Made by a program: the position numbers and the translations under genes | Part shown: positions 1-6,769 of the stretch, one piece after another | Layout: each line of letters begins with the position of its first letter | How positions within the stretch are numbered: the first letter of the stretch is position 1 | Notes under the pieces: generated by a model | Told to the model about the DNA's origin: nothing | Seen by the model: the letters and a program-made list of their open reading frames with translations, nothing else | The model's database searches: none | Assembly (NCBI GenBank): GCA_036521995.1 | Contig: DATDGR010000219.1 | Span: 1-10,224, forward strand | Length of the DNA: 10,224 nt | DNA from: Gp13-AA77 sp036521995 | GTDB taxonomy: Bacteria > Acidobacteriota > Terriglobia > UBA7540 | Direction of reading: 5' to 3'

Positions 1-297
1 CACCGCCGACTTGGGAATGCGATGGAGCAGACGAATCTGGTAAATGCCGAGGCGCAGGACCGTGGCCACCTCAGGGTCAAAATAGTGGAGGGGCTTGCCC
101 GAGAGGCGCGTGATCCAGAGGTCGAGCTCGGCGCGCCGGCGCAAGACGCCAAGGACAAGTTCGGTGGCCAGATTCCGGTCGGCCTCGGAGAGCGAAGAGA
201 CTTGAGGCGCCCGCAGGAGGTCGGCTGCAAAGTCTGGTCCCGAGTCGACCCGGCAAAGAACGTGGTAGGCAACCCGGCGAGCGGGCGAGACATGCAT
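1..297 (-). CDS. rsmB: RsmB/Sun 16S rRNA (cytosine-967) methyltransferase, N-terminal part (runs off left edge)
   Basis: Only the first 99 residues are in the window; the gene continues past base 1. This part is the NusB-like RNA-binding domain that precedes the SAM-dependent methyltransferase domain of RsmB, which makes m5C967 in 16S rRNA. The opening reads MHVSPARRVAYHVLCRV, and later come the family-type stretches ATELVLGVLRRRAELD (about 45-60) and VATVLRLGIYQIRLLHRIP (about 77-95). This matches the usual 'A-R-x-x-A-x-x-V-L' start and 'LRLGxYQLxxLxxIP' helix of Sun proteins. The ATG at 297-295 is the only ATG in frame after the stop at 385-387. Its position downstream of def and fmt, the common def-fmt-rsmB order, supports the call. 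A NusB protein alone is the alternative, but the gene order and the 'RRRAELD' segment favour RsmB. The catalytic domain cannot be seen. Confidence 0.85.
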   Translation of the reverse strand, partial: MHVSPARRVAYHVLCRVDSGPDFAADLLRAPQVSSLSEADRNLATELVLGVLRRRAELDLWITRLSGKPLHYFDPEVATVLRLGIYQIRLLHRIPKSAV

Positions 298-357
298 AGG
301 CTTGGGACCGGGCCTGCCAGTCCCCGGATTGGCTCCCCCTCCGTTCTCATTGACCGG

Positions 358-377
358 AGACCCAATTTTTGGGATCT
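358..377. other. Small hairpin in the fmt-rsmB spacer
   Basis: Bases 358-365 (AGACCCAA) pair with 369-377 (TTGGGATCT) around a three-base T loop, giving 8 bp with one bulged A at 374. It lies in the 142-bp gap between the fmt stop and the rsmB start. No T-run follows the stem on the minus strand, so it does not look like an intrinsic terminator. It could be a weak attenuating or mRNA-processing structure, or chance. Confidence 0.3.
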
Positions 378-439
378 GCTGATTCTAACCTGGCGACCCG
401 AAGCGCGGATCGGATGAGATGGCTGGTGAGCCAACTTGC

Positions 440-1399
440 TTAAGGATGGGGCAATCCCAGTTTCTCATCGGGCTGCAGCCGAACCCCGTTGAGGAAGTCG
501 CGTCCCGAAACCCGGCGGCGGCCCTCGAGCTGCACTTCGACGAGTTCAAGCCAGGTGCCGTTACCTGCGGCAACCAGGAGCTCACCGTTGGCCCCGAACA
601 GTGTTCCGGGCTCCATGGCGGGCACCGCCTGCGGACCGTTTGTCTTCGAAGCCACAGCAGTTTTCCACAGATGGATCCCTTTTCCGCGAAAAGTGGTATA
701 GGCTCCGGGCCAGGGACTGAAACCTCGCACGCGGCGCTCGATCTCATCGGCCGGAAGAGACCAGTCGATGCGCCCGTCTTCCTTCTTGAGAATAGGCGCG
801 AGCGTCGCCTGGCTGTGGTCCTGCTGCTGTGGCTTGACGTTTCCATGCTTCAGGCGGACCAGCGTCTCGGCCATCAGCTCCGCGCCCACGTGGCTGAGCC
901 TCGCGGCGAGGGTCTCGGCGGTATCGTCCGGCTGGATCGCCACCTCGCGCTCGAGCAGGACGTCACCGGTGTCGAGCCCGGCGTCGATCTTGATAGTGGT
1001 AACGCCCGTCACGCGCTCGCCGCGCACGATCGCCCAGGGGATCGGCGCTGCGCCCCGGTATCTTGGCAGCAGAGAAGCGTGCAGGTTGAGGCATCCGAGG
1101 CGAGGCAGCTCGATCATCCAGGGGGGAATGATGTGACCATAGGCCACCACCACGATGGCGTCAGGATGGTATTGGGTCAAGAAGGCGCGGGTGAACGGGG
1201 CCTTAAGACTCTGGGGTTGAAATACCGCCAATCGCGCGTCCAGGGCGGCCCGCTTCACTGGTGGAGTCATCACCTCGTAGCCTCGCCCGCTCGCCTCATC
1301 CGGGTTGGTGATCACGAGCTCGATCTGGAAAGGTCCGCTGACCAACCTTTCCAGCGTGGGGACGGCGAATTGCGGAGTGCCGCAGAAGATGATCTTCAT
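440..1399 (-). CDS. fmt: Methionyl-tRNA formyltransferase
   Basis: This cytoplasmic enzyme transfers a formyl group from 10-formyl-tetrahydrofolate to Met-tRNAfMet for translation initiation. The 319-residue product has the usual family length. It starts MKIIFCGTPQFAVPTLE, the standard N-terminal Rossmann-type beginning. It then has the AYGHIIP motif (86-92) and LNLHASLLPRYRGAAPI (105-120). The catalytic triad Asn106, His108 and Asp144 (in GLDTGD) falls at the same numbers as in the E. coli enzyme. The C-terminal OB-fold (Fmt_C) covers roughly 205-310, including RGFSPWPGAYT. The ATG at 1399 was chosen because it gives the canonical start; a TTG three codons upstream is open, but neither has a clear Shine-Dalgarno site. 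The gene lies between def (134-bp gap) and rsmB (142-bp gap). Deformylase and formyltransferase as neighbours fit the formyl-methionine cycle. Confidence 0.97.
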   Translation of the reverse strand: MKIIFCGTPQFAVPTLERLVSGPFQIELVITNPDEASGRGYEVMTPPVKRAALDARLAVFQPQSLKAPFTRAFLTQYHPDAIVVVAYGHIIPPWMIELPRLGCLNLHASLLPRYRGAAPIPWAIVRGERVTGVTTIKIDAGLDTGDVLLEREVAIQPDDTAETLAARLSHVGAELMAETLVRLKHGNVKPQQQDHSQATLAPILKKEDGRIDWSLPADEIERRVRGFSPWPGAYTTFRGKGIHLWKTAVASKTNGPQAVPAMEPGTLFGANGELLVAAGNGTWLELVEVQLEGRRRVSGRDFLNGVRLQPDEKLGLPHP

Positions 1400-1474
1400 G
1401 GAGGGCAAATCAACAAATTGAGGTCAAAGCCGCTCAGCTTCAAGTGGTACGGGCACACCCACTCCCAAACGCGA

Positions 1475-1505
1475 GAGAGCAGTGAGCTCGAATCAGCGTG
1501 CTCTC
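1475..1505. other. Inverted repeat in the def-fmt spacer
   Basis: GAGAGCA at 1475-1481 is the exact reverse complement of TGCTCTC at 1499-1505, with a 17-base loop. A CG/CG pair can extend the stem past one bulge. It sits in the 134-bp gap between the def stop and the fmt ATG. No T-run follows on the minus strand, so termination is doubtful. A transcript-processing or attenuation role is possible but not shown. Confidence 0.3.
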
Positions 1506-1533
1506 GTTCTGTGGTTGGCCCGCCCAAATTACC

Positions 1534-2043
1534 TCACCATTCTCCGGCCTTCGCCAGCTTGCGGATCTTGCGCTTGATCGATTCCCGCTTGAGCGCGCTC
1601 AGATGCTGGATGAAGAGGGTGCCGTTCAGGTGATCAGTTTCGTGGCAGAGGGCGCGCGCCAGCAGACCTTCGCCGGTGATGCTGAACTCCTGACCGTGCA
1701 CATCCTGCGCCCGTACGGTGGCCCGCATGGGGCGGGGCGTCTCAGCCTTGAAGTCCGGGAGACTGAGGCAGCCCTCCTCGTGGACCTGCCGGCCTTCCAC
1801 CGAGACGACGACCGGATTGGCCAGTACGAGCTTGGCCCCTGGCGTGTCGCTTACCGAGGTATCAATGACGCAAAGGTGTCTCGAGATTCCGATCTGTGGC
1901 GCCGCCAGGCCAACGCCGTGGGCCGCGTACATGGTCTCAAACATGTTGGCCACGAGCTTCTCGAGCTCGCCTTCGAAGACCGTTACAGGCGCGGCCACCT
2001 TCCCGAGAACCTCGTTGCCATATTTCACGATGGGATAGATCAT
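1534..2043 (-). CDS. def: Peptide deformylase
   Basis: This metalloenzyme removes the formyl group from the N-terminal methionine of new proteins at the ribosome. The 169-residue product shows all three family motifs in order: GVGLAAPQIG (43-52, with Gln50), EEGCLSLP (89-96, metal ligand Cys92) and CHETDH (133-138, metal ligands His134 and His138, catalytic Glu135). The spacing is that of a normal bacterial type-1 deformylase. The C-terminal tail is basic and helical (about 149-166). The ATG at 2043 is the only sensible start: an in-frame stop lies 52-54 bases upstream and there is no other ATG, GTG or TTG between. No clear Shine-Dalgarno sequence precedes it. It lies 97 bp after aroC and before fmt. 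Confidence 0.97.
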   Translation of the reverse strand: MIYPIVKYGNEVLGKVAAPVTVFEGELEKLVANMFETMYAAHGVGLAAPQIGISRHLCVIDTSVSDTPGAKLVLANPVVVSVEGRQVHEEGCLSLPDFKAETPRPMRATVRAQDVHGQEFSITGEGLLARALCHETDHLNGTLFIQHLSALKRESIKRKIRKLAKAGEW

Positions 2044-2068
2044 CTGGCGAAAGTCGTAACCCTGAACG

Positions 2069-2120
2069 CGATGAATGATGGGTACTGGCGCTTTTCATCG
2101 GTCATCATTTATCGTTCATC
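2069..2120. repeat. Short GATGAA-type repeats forming a hairpin between aroC and def
   Basis: This AT-richer patch in the 97-bp aroC-def spacer stands out from its GC-rich surroundings. On the minus strand it holds several copies of CGATGAA / CGATAAA / GATGA. GATGAATGATG (2070-2080) pairs with CATCATTTATC (2103-2113) over 11 positions with one G-T wobble, and CGATGAA (2069-2075) can also pair with TTCATCG at 2094-2100 or 2114-2120. It could be a degenerate tandem repeat, a REP-like element or a transcript hairpin. Whether it recurs in the genome cannot be judged from this window. Confidence 0.45.
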
Positions 2121-2140
2121 GTTTGGAAGGCGCCGTTGCT

Positions 2141-3316
2141 TCAAAACTTGCGTAGTTGGTCTTGGTATCCCTGGAAGTTCCGGCGCGTCTCCCCCATGGA
2201 ATCGCCGCCGAACTTCTCAAGGAAGGCTTGGGCCAGCACCAGGGCGACCATGGCTTCGCCGGCTACGCCGGCCGCCGGGACCACGCAGACGTCCGAGCGC
2301 TCGTAAGCTGCCTTCACGGTTTCACGGCTCTCGAAATCCACTGATTCCAGTGGCCGGCGCAATGTCGAGATGGGCTTGAGGTAACCTCGAACCACGATCG
2401 GCTCGCCGTTCGAGATGCCGCCTTCCAGGCCGCCCGCCCGGTTTGATTTCCGGGTAAAGCGGGCCTGCTCGCGATCATAACCGATCTCGTCATGAACTTC
2501 GGAGCCAAATCGTCCGGAACTCTCCACGCCGTCCCCCAGATCGACCGCCTTCACCGCCTGGATGGAAGCCACCGCCTGGGCCAAGCGCCCGTCAAGCCGT
2601 TCGTCCCACTGCGCGTTCGAGCCCAGGCCGGGTGGCACGCCGCGCGCGATCACGTCAAAGGTGCCGCCGACGGTGTCCCGGTTCTCAGTGGCCTGGTCTA
2701 CCTCCTGCTTCATGCGGGTTTCGGTCTCGGGATCGACGCAACTGAGAACGATTTCCGGGCGGTCGCGCAAGGCCAGAATCTCCTCAAAGGCCACGGCGCG
2801 CGGCCCGAGCCTGACGTGGCCCACTTGAATCACATGGCTGGCGACTTCGATTCCGAACTGGCACAGGAAGAGCTTGGCGACAGCTCCGACTGCCACGCGC
2901 GCCGCGGTCTCCCGGGCGCTTGCCCGCTCCAGCACGTATCGCGCGTCGCGGAAGTTGTACTTCAAGCATCCGGCGAGGTCGGCGTGGCCGGGCCTCGGCT
3001 GCGAGACCGGCCGGTAGCGGGCCCGGGCCTCGGGGTTGGCCTCCACAGCCATCGCCAGCAACCAGTTCTTCCAGTCGTGGTTCTCGATCAAAACGGTGAT
3101 GGGCGAGCCGATGGTCTCGCCGTGCCGCACTCCGGAAAGAAACTGGGCGCTGTCGGACTCGATCTTCATGCGTCCGCCCCGCCCGTAGCCGCCCATGCGG
3201 CGCTTGAGTTCGCGATCGACGTATTCGAAGTCTATGGGGAGTCCGGCCGGCAGACCCGAAAGGATCGCGACCAATGCCTGCCCGTGGGACTCACCCGTGG
3301 TGTAGAAGCGGAGCAT
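2141..3316 (-). CDS. aroC: Chorismate synthase
   Basis: This enzyme makes chorismate from 5-enolpyruvylshikimate-3-phosphate, the last common step to aromatic amino acids and folate, using reduced FMN. The 391-residue protein is of normal bacterial length. Family motifs are in order: GESHG (8-12, catalytic His11), GGYGRGGRMKIESD (42-55), RPGHADLAG (108-116, catalytic His111), RASARETAARVA (131-142, FMN/phosphate region) and RSDVCVVPAAGVAGEAM (340-356, with the conserved Asp342). No key residue is missing. The ATG at 3316 gives MLRFYTTGESHG, a canonical start. An AGGAG lies 16 bases upstream, too far to be an ideal ribosome-binding site. A likely promoter is at 3381-3410. The gene is divergent from the metallophosphoesterase and heads the aroC-def-fmt-rsmB run. 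Confidence 0.98.
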   Translation of the reverse strand: MLRFYTTGESHGQALVAILSGLPAGLPIDFEYVDRELKRRMGGYGRGGRMKIESDSAQFLSGVRHGETIGSPITVLIENHDWKNWLLAMAVEANPEARARYRPVSQPRPGHADLAGCLKYNFRDARYVLERASARETAARVAVGAVAKLFLCQFGIEVASHVIQVGHVRLGPRAVAFEEILALRDRPEIVLSCVDPETETRMKQEVDQATENRDTVGGTFDVIARGVPPGLGSNAQWDERLDGRLAQAVASIQAVKAVDLGDGVESSGRFGSEVHDEIGYDREQARFTRKSNRAGGLEGGISNGEPIVVRGYLKPISTLRRPLESVDFESRETVKAAYERSDVCVVPAAGVAGEAMVALVLAQAFLEKFGGDSMGETRRNFQGYQDQLRKF

Positions 3317-3380
3317 CGCGGTGCCGCAAGAGACTCCTGGGTTAGGCTAGCCGAAGCTCGAAGGACGTCGGGCCAAATCG

Positions 3381-3410
3381 ATCTTAACTAAAAGCAGTCA
3401 GGCTGGTCAA
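3381..3410 (-). promoter_or_regulatory. Probable sigma70-type promoter for aroC
   Basis: Read on the minus strand, TTGACC (3410-3405) matches the -35 consensus at five of six bases. It is followed after 18 bases by TAAGAT (3386-3381), which matches TATAAT at four of six. This puts the transcript start near 3374, about 60 bases before the aroC ATG. The -35 overlaps a small inverted repeat, GGCTG (3401-3405) and CAGCC (3415-3419). Confidence 0.5.
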
Positions 3411-3482
3411 AAAACAGCCTTGCGACCGGCTCTCAAATCCGGAACCGGAGTCGGACTCTACTGCAGCCCTGCTCCTCCGGGT

Positions 3483-3518
3483 TATACTAGAGCATCGTCG
3501 ATCCCGCCGCCAGAAGGG
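3483..3518 (+). promoter_or_regulatory. -10 element and ribosome-binding site of the metallophosphoesterase gene
   Basis: TATACT at 3483-3488 is a five-of-six match to the -10 box, but no convincing -35 lies 16-18 bases upstream. AGAAGGG at 3512-3518 is a fair Shine-Dalgarno site six bases before the GTG at 3525. Together they imply a short 5' leader of about 30 bases and help decide the start codon. Confidence 0.45.
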
Positions 3519-3524
3519 CGCTTG

Positions 3525-4268
3525 GTGCGATACCTGATCGTCAGCGATATCCACTCGAACCTTGAGGCGTTTACCAAATGCCTGGAGGTAGCGCGTGGCC
3601 GCTATCAAGAAGTGCTGTGCCTCGGAGACTTGGTGGGCTACGGGCCCGACCCAAACGGCGTTGTCGATGCCGTGCGCGAGATCGCGTCGGTCACGATCCG
3701 TGGAAACCACGATAAGGCTTGCTGTGGCATCACCGAGGCTGAGGACTTCAACCCGCTGGCTCGCCTGGCTACCCTCTGGACTCGCGAGCAGCTCACGCCC
3801 CCGAATCTGGCGTCGCTGCGAAATCTCCCCATGGGGCCGGTCGAGTTGGAAGGATTCGAATTCGTGCATGGATCGCCGCGTAATGAGGACGAGTACCTGG
3901 TTGACGCTCAGGAGGCTCTGTCCGCCTTCGGGGAAGCCGTCTCACCCGTCGCCTTCTTTGGGCACACCCACCTGCAGGGCGGCTTCGTCATGAATGGGGA
4001 AGGCAGGCTGCAGACGATCCATTGTTCGTCTGAGGACGACTGCCTGGGCGTCCTCGATCTGGAGGAAGGCGCGCGCTACCTGATCAACCCGGGCTCGGTC
4101 GGACAGCCGCGCGACCGCGACTGGCGCGCTGCCTTTGCCATCCTGGATTCGGACAAACGCCGGGTGGAGTTCTACCGCGCCCAATATGACCTCGCCACCA
4201 CTCAGAACAAGATGAGGAAGGCAGGACTGCCTGAACCCTTGATCACCCGCCTGGAATTCGGCCGCTAG
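3525..4268 (+). CDS. Calcineurin-like metallophosphoesterase (YfcE/MJ0936-type)
   Basis: This is a predicted cytoplasmic phosphodiesterase or phosphatase with a two-metal centre; the substrate is not known. The 247-residue product has the full motif series: SDIHSN (7-12, Asp8 and His10), GDLVGYGPDP (34-43, Asp35), GNHD (60-63, Asn61 and His62), VHGSP (114-118, His115) and GHTH (146-149, His147 and His149). It also has the NPGSVGQPRD stretch (188-197) typical of the YfcE-like subgroup. The GTG at 3525 was chosen because the protein then opens directly with the first beta strand (VRYLIVSDIHSN) and has a Shine-Dalgarno site. The reading frame is open further upstream, but those 35 residues are unlike the family. 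It is the only plus-strand gene here and seems to be a single-gene unit. It converges on the DUF2393-like gene with 17 bases between the two stop codons. Confidence 0.93.
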   Translation: MRYLIVSDIHSNLEAFTKCLEVARGRYQEVLCLGDLVGYGPDPNGVVDAVREIASVTIRGNHDKACCGITEAEDFNPLARLATLWTREQLTPPNLASLRNLPMGPVELEGFEFVHGSPRNEDEYLVDAQEALSAFGEAVSPVAFFGHTHLQGGFVMNGEGRLQTIHCSSEDDCLGVLDLEEGARYLINPGSVGQPRDRDWRAAFAILDSDKRRVEFYRAQYDLATTQNKMRKAGLPEPLITRLEFGR

Positions 4269-4285
4269 GCGTCAAGACTGACCCG

Positions 4286-4813
4286 TTAGAAACTGACATA
4301 GACCGGCGTGAAGACCGGTGGCGCCTGATTCCATTCGGCCGGCACGTGATCGAAGGCGATGTGCAGGGTACGACTCTCTCCCGGATGGAGCGGTGCGGCC
4401 TCCGGCGTGACGGGCCGGACGGTTCGCCGCAGCACCATCTGTCCGACGAGGTCCACGAAGTCAAGCCGAAGATCGAGCTCCCGCACGGTTCGCGAGCCCC
4501 GGTTTGTGACGCGCGCGTCAAGATAGGTCACGGCGCCGCCGAGGGGCGTGTCGGCCGCGCTCATGTGGGCGTCCATGACGGCGATCTGTTGCAGGTAAGC
4601 CCGAGCCTCAGCGGTCAGAGGCGGCCGCACCCACGAACGCGTGATCCGAGAGTGCATCCACCAGGCCGTGACCGCCAGGGTGCCCGCGATTACCGCGGAA
4701 ATCGCGAAGATCATTAATACGGGCGAACGTCCGTCCTGGCCGGGGAAGCGAGGCTTGGGCGGAGCTGGGCGGGATAGGTGCCGGAACCGCAGACCGAAGT
4801 GTGCGGATTTCAT
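4286..4813 (-). CDS. Single-pass membrane protein, DUF2393-like
   Basis: The 175-residue product has a basic, proline-rich N-terminal tail (1-30), one hydrophobic membrane segment (about 32-52) and a soluble domain. The domain opens with TAEARAYLQQIAVMDAHMSAA (68-87) and continues with VTYLDARVTNRG (95-106), then beta strands such as LDLRLDFVDLVGQMVLRR, a PLHPGESRTL turn (141-150) and the end motif PAEWNQAPP (158-166). From memory this resembles the DUF2393-type proteins common in Acidobacteria; no function is known for them. The many basic residues before the membrane segment suggest the tail is inside the cell and the domain in the periplasm. It starts six bases after the pmbA stop, so it is probably co-transcribed and translationally coupled. 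No good Shine-Dalgarno site is visible. Confidence 0.75.
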   Translation of the reverse strand: MKSAHFGLRFRHLSRPAPPKPRFPGQDGRSPVLMIFAISAVIAGTLAVTAWWMHSRITRSWVRPPLTAEARAYLQQIAVMDAHMSAADTPLGGAVTYLDARVTNRGSRTVRELDLRLDFVDLVGQMVLRRTVRPVTPEAAPLHPGESRTLHIAFDHVPAEWNQAPPVFTPVYVSF

Positions 4814-4819
4814 GATGGT

Positions 4820-6184
4820 CTACGTCCCGGCGACCGTGAGTCCTTCCACGAGCAACGTCGGCGCCGCCAGCGAACTGCGGAACTCCAGGTCCGAGCCGAT
4901 GGTGGCGATGTGGTCGAGCATCTCCGGCAACTTGCCTGCGATCGTGACCTCTTCGACGGGGTAGGCAAGCTCACCGTTCTCGATCCAGAGGCCGGCGGCG
5001 CCGCGGGAGTAGTCGCCGGTCACGACGTTCACGCCGAAACCGATAAGTTCTGTGACGTAGAGTCCCCGGGGGACCGAGTGCAAAATCTCCTGCGCCGACT
5101 TGGTGCCGGGAGTGAGATAGAAATTCTTCGGCCCCACGCCCGGGGGTCCGGCGAGTCCGCGCGAAGCGTTACCCGTCGTGCGCAGATTGAGCTTGCGTGC
5201 GGCGTAAGTGTTCAGCAGGTAGTTGCGAAGCACGCCGCCCTCGATCACCGGCGTCACGGAGGGCGGCACGCCCTCGTCATCGAAGGGCCGCGTGCCGAAG
5301 CCGCTGGGGCGCAGGCCGTCGTCAAGGATGGTGATGTTTTCTCCCGCCACCCGCTCGCCGAGCTTTCCAGCCAGAAACGAGGCGTTCCGATAAATCGAGT
5401 CTCCTCGCACGGCTTCGAAGATGTGTCCGAGCAGCGACCGGGCCGTTTCGGCGTCAAACACCACCGGTACCCTGCAGGTGGACACCTTGCGCGCGCCCAG
5501 GCGCCGCAGTACCCGCGACGCCGCCTCGCGCCCGACGGCCTCGGGATCACTCAGGGCGGCGGCGCCCCGGCCCACTGAGTACCAATAGTCACGCTGCATG
5601 GTGGTGCTGCCGTTCCGCCCCTCCTGGGCAACCGGCACCACCGTGACGGACCCATAAGAAGACCGGTAACTGGCTACGAACCCGAGGGAGTTCGCGTAGG
5701 CCTTGCTGCCGAGGCCCGTCTCCACGCCCGCACCCTCGGAGTTCTTGATCCGGGAATCGGCGCTCAAGGCCGCCTGTTCGGCGCGGCGGGCGACAGCGAT
5801 GCGCTCCTCGGCGGAGATCCTGGCCAGGTCTGGCGAGTAGAGCTCGAGGTCACCGGGGTAACGGCCAAGCTCTGATGCCTCGGGCAAGCCGTTGGCCGGG
5901 TCCTCGGACGTCACTCGCGCCATGGCGAGAGTCCGGCCCACCAGCCGGTCGAGCGCGGCCGGGGAGAAGTCACTCGAGTAGGAGCTGGCGCTCCGGGTGC
6001 CGAGAAAGACCCGCAGGCCGAGCGCCTTTGAAGCCGCCTCCTTCAGGCTCTCGATCTGCCCGAGCCGGATGGTGGTGGAGAACTCGTCGCCTTCACGCAC
6101 GGTGGCGTCGGCGGCGGTGGCGCCGGCGCGCATGGCGCGCTCGACGAGGTCTTGAGCAGTTTGTTCGAGTTGGGCTTCAGGCAT
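4820..6184 (-). CDS. pmbA: PmbA/TldE, subunit of the TldD/E metalloprotease
   Basis: PmbA (TldE) pairs with TldD to form a protease that trims unfolded or small peptides, known from microcin B17 maturation and CcdA turnover. PmbA itself lacks the zinc site. The 454-residue product has the expected length. The N-terminal domain includes the strand pattern TIRLGQIESLKEAASKALGLRVF (38-60). The C-terminal beta-barrel domain carries FDDEGVP (301-307), VTGDYSRGAAGLWIENGE (388-405) and YPVEEVTIAGKL (408-419), all diagnostic of the family. No HExxH is seen, as expected for the TldE side. The ATG at 6184 has AGGA seven bases upstream. That site abuts the stop of the mlaD-like gene, so coupling is likely. 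The partner tldD is in the same block at the right edge. Confidence 0.95.
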   Translation of the reverse strand: MPEAQLEQTAQDLVERAMRAGATAADATVREGDEFSTTIRLGQIESLKEAASKALGLRVFLGTRSASSYSSDFSPAALDRLVGRTLAMARVTSEDPANGLPEASELGRYPGDLELYSPDLARISAEERIAVARRAEQAALSADSRIKNSEGAGVETGLGSKAYANSLGFVASYRSSYGSVTVVPVAQEGRNGSTTMQRDYWYSVGRGAAALSDPEAVGREAASRVLRRLGARKVSTCRVPVVFDAETARSLLGHIFEAVRGDSIYRNASFLAGKLGERVAGENITILDDGLRPSGFGTRPFDDEGVPPSVTPVIEGGVLRNYLLNTYAARKLNLRTTGNASRGLAGPPGVGPKNFYLTPGTKSAQEILHSVPRGLYVTELIGFGVNVVTGDYSRGAAGLWIENGELAYPVEEVTIAGKLPEMLDHIATIGSDLEFRSSLAAPTLLVEGLTVAGT

Positions 6185-6196
6185 CGTTTGATCCTA

Positions 6197-6709
6197 TCAG
6201 TGGCTGAACGGGCTCGTGAGTGCGTCCCCGAACCTCGAGAGCGCTTTCATGATCTGGTCGCAGGTCTGGGCGGCGGTGCGGTCCGCGGTCTTGAGAGTGG
6301 CGCCGGCCTCGAGGACCGGCTGATTCACGCTGCCTCGCGTGATGTCGACGTAGTTCCCTCCGAACAAGCCGGCGGCGGCCACGCTGACTTCGGAGTCGGC
6401 GCGGATCACCGGCTGGAACTTCTTTGCGATTCTCATCGTGACTTCCACCGGTTTGTCCCCGGTTGGGACCAGGCCGATCGCCCACACGCGGCCAACTTGG
6501 ACGCCCGCCACCTGAACCGGATCCTTCACGTGAAGGCTGCCGGGCACGGCCAGGTCTGCCTTAAGCGTGTATGACGGCGTGAAGAACTGCCAGCTATAGC
6601 GTGAGCCAACCGCTCCTATGGAGAATCCTATGCCCAAAGTCAGCAGGTGCGTCAGAACCTTGCGCAGCTTAATGCGAATCACGCGATCGCCTTCTTGCGC
6701 TTCGGCCAT
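6197..6709 (-). CDS. MCE-domain (MlaD-like) membrane-anchored protein
   Basis: Proteins of this family are the periplasmic, substrate-binding part of lipid transporters (Mla and related), where MCE domains form hexameric rings. The 170-residue product has a short cytoplasmic tail, one membrane segment (about 17-36) and a single MCE domain (about 48-126). The domain's conserved pattern is visible in VKDPVQVAGVQVGRV (61-75) and SVAAAGLFGGNYVDITRG (109-126). The C-terminal tail is short and may be helical. No ABC ATPase or permease gene lies in the window, so its transporter partners, if any, are elsewhere. The ATG at 6709 has GGAAGG seven bases upstream. The stop is 12 bases before pmbA, and 60 bases separate it from the large upstream gene. 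Confidence 0.88.
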   Translation of the reverse strand: MAEAQEGDRVIRIKLRKVLTHLLTLGIGFSIGAVGSRYSWQFFTPSYTLKADLAVPGSLHVKDPVQVAGVQVGRVWAIGLVPTGDKPVEVTMRIAKKFQPVIRADSEVSVAAAGLFGGNYVDITRGSVNQPVLEAGATLKTADRTAAQTCDQIMKALSRFGDALTSPFSH

Positions 6710-6769
6710 GGGAGAACCTTCCTTTCTGTCCCCCCGGCCACCGACAACATCATCCTTTCGATAACCGAT

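Noticed and set aside
1480..1500. TTCGA-containing stretch resembling a tRNA T-loop on the minus strand
   Set aside because: No flanking five-base stem, anticodon arm or acceptor stem can be drawn, so it is not a tRNA.
419..1633. Plus-strand open frame of 404 codons across fmt and into def
   Set aside because: It crosses two well-supported minus-strand genes and their spacer, and has no recognisable protein features.
2069..2120. CRISPR-like repeat
   Set aside because: The repeated units are very short, degenerate and without regular spacers.
2492..3391. Plus-strand open frame of 299 codons opposite aroC
   Set aside because: It is the mirror of the aroC reading frame with no family features; aroC has every catalytic motif.
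3420..3524. N-terminal extension of the metallophosphoesterase from an upstream TTG
   Set aside because: The extra 35 residues precede the first beta strand, look non-coding (Pro/Gly/Ser-rich), and include the promoter-like TATACT. The GTG at 3525 has its own ribosome-binding site.
4269..4285. Possible bidirectional terminator between the convergent genes
   Set aside because: The 17-base gap holds no stem-loop with a T-run on either side.
4778..5578. Plus-strand open frame of 266 codons over pmbA
   Set aside because: It is an antisense shadow of pmbA, whose motifs are unambiguous.
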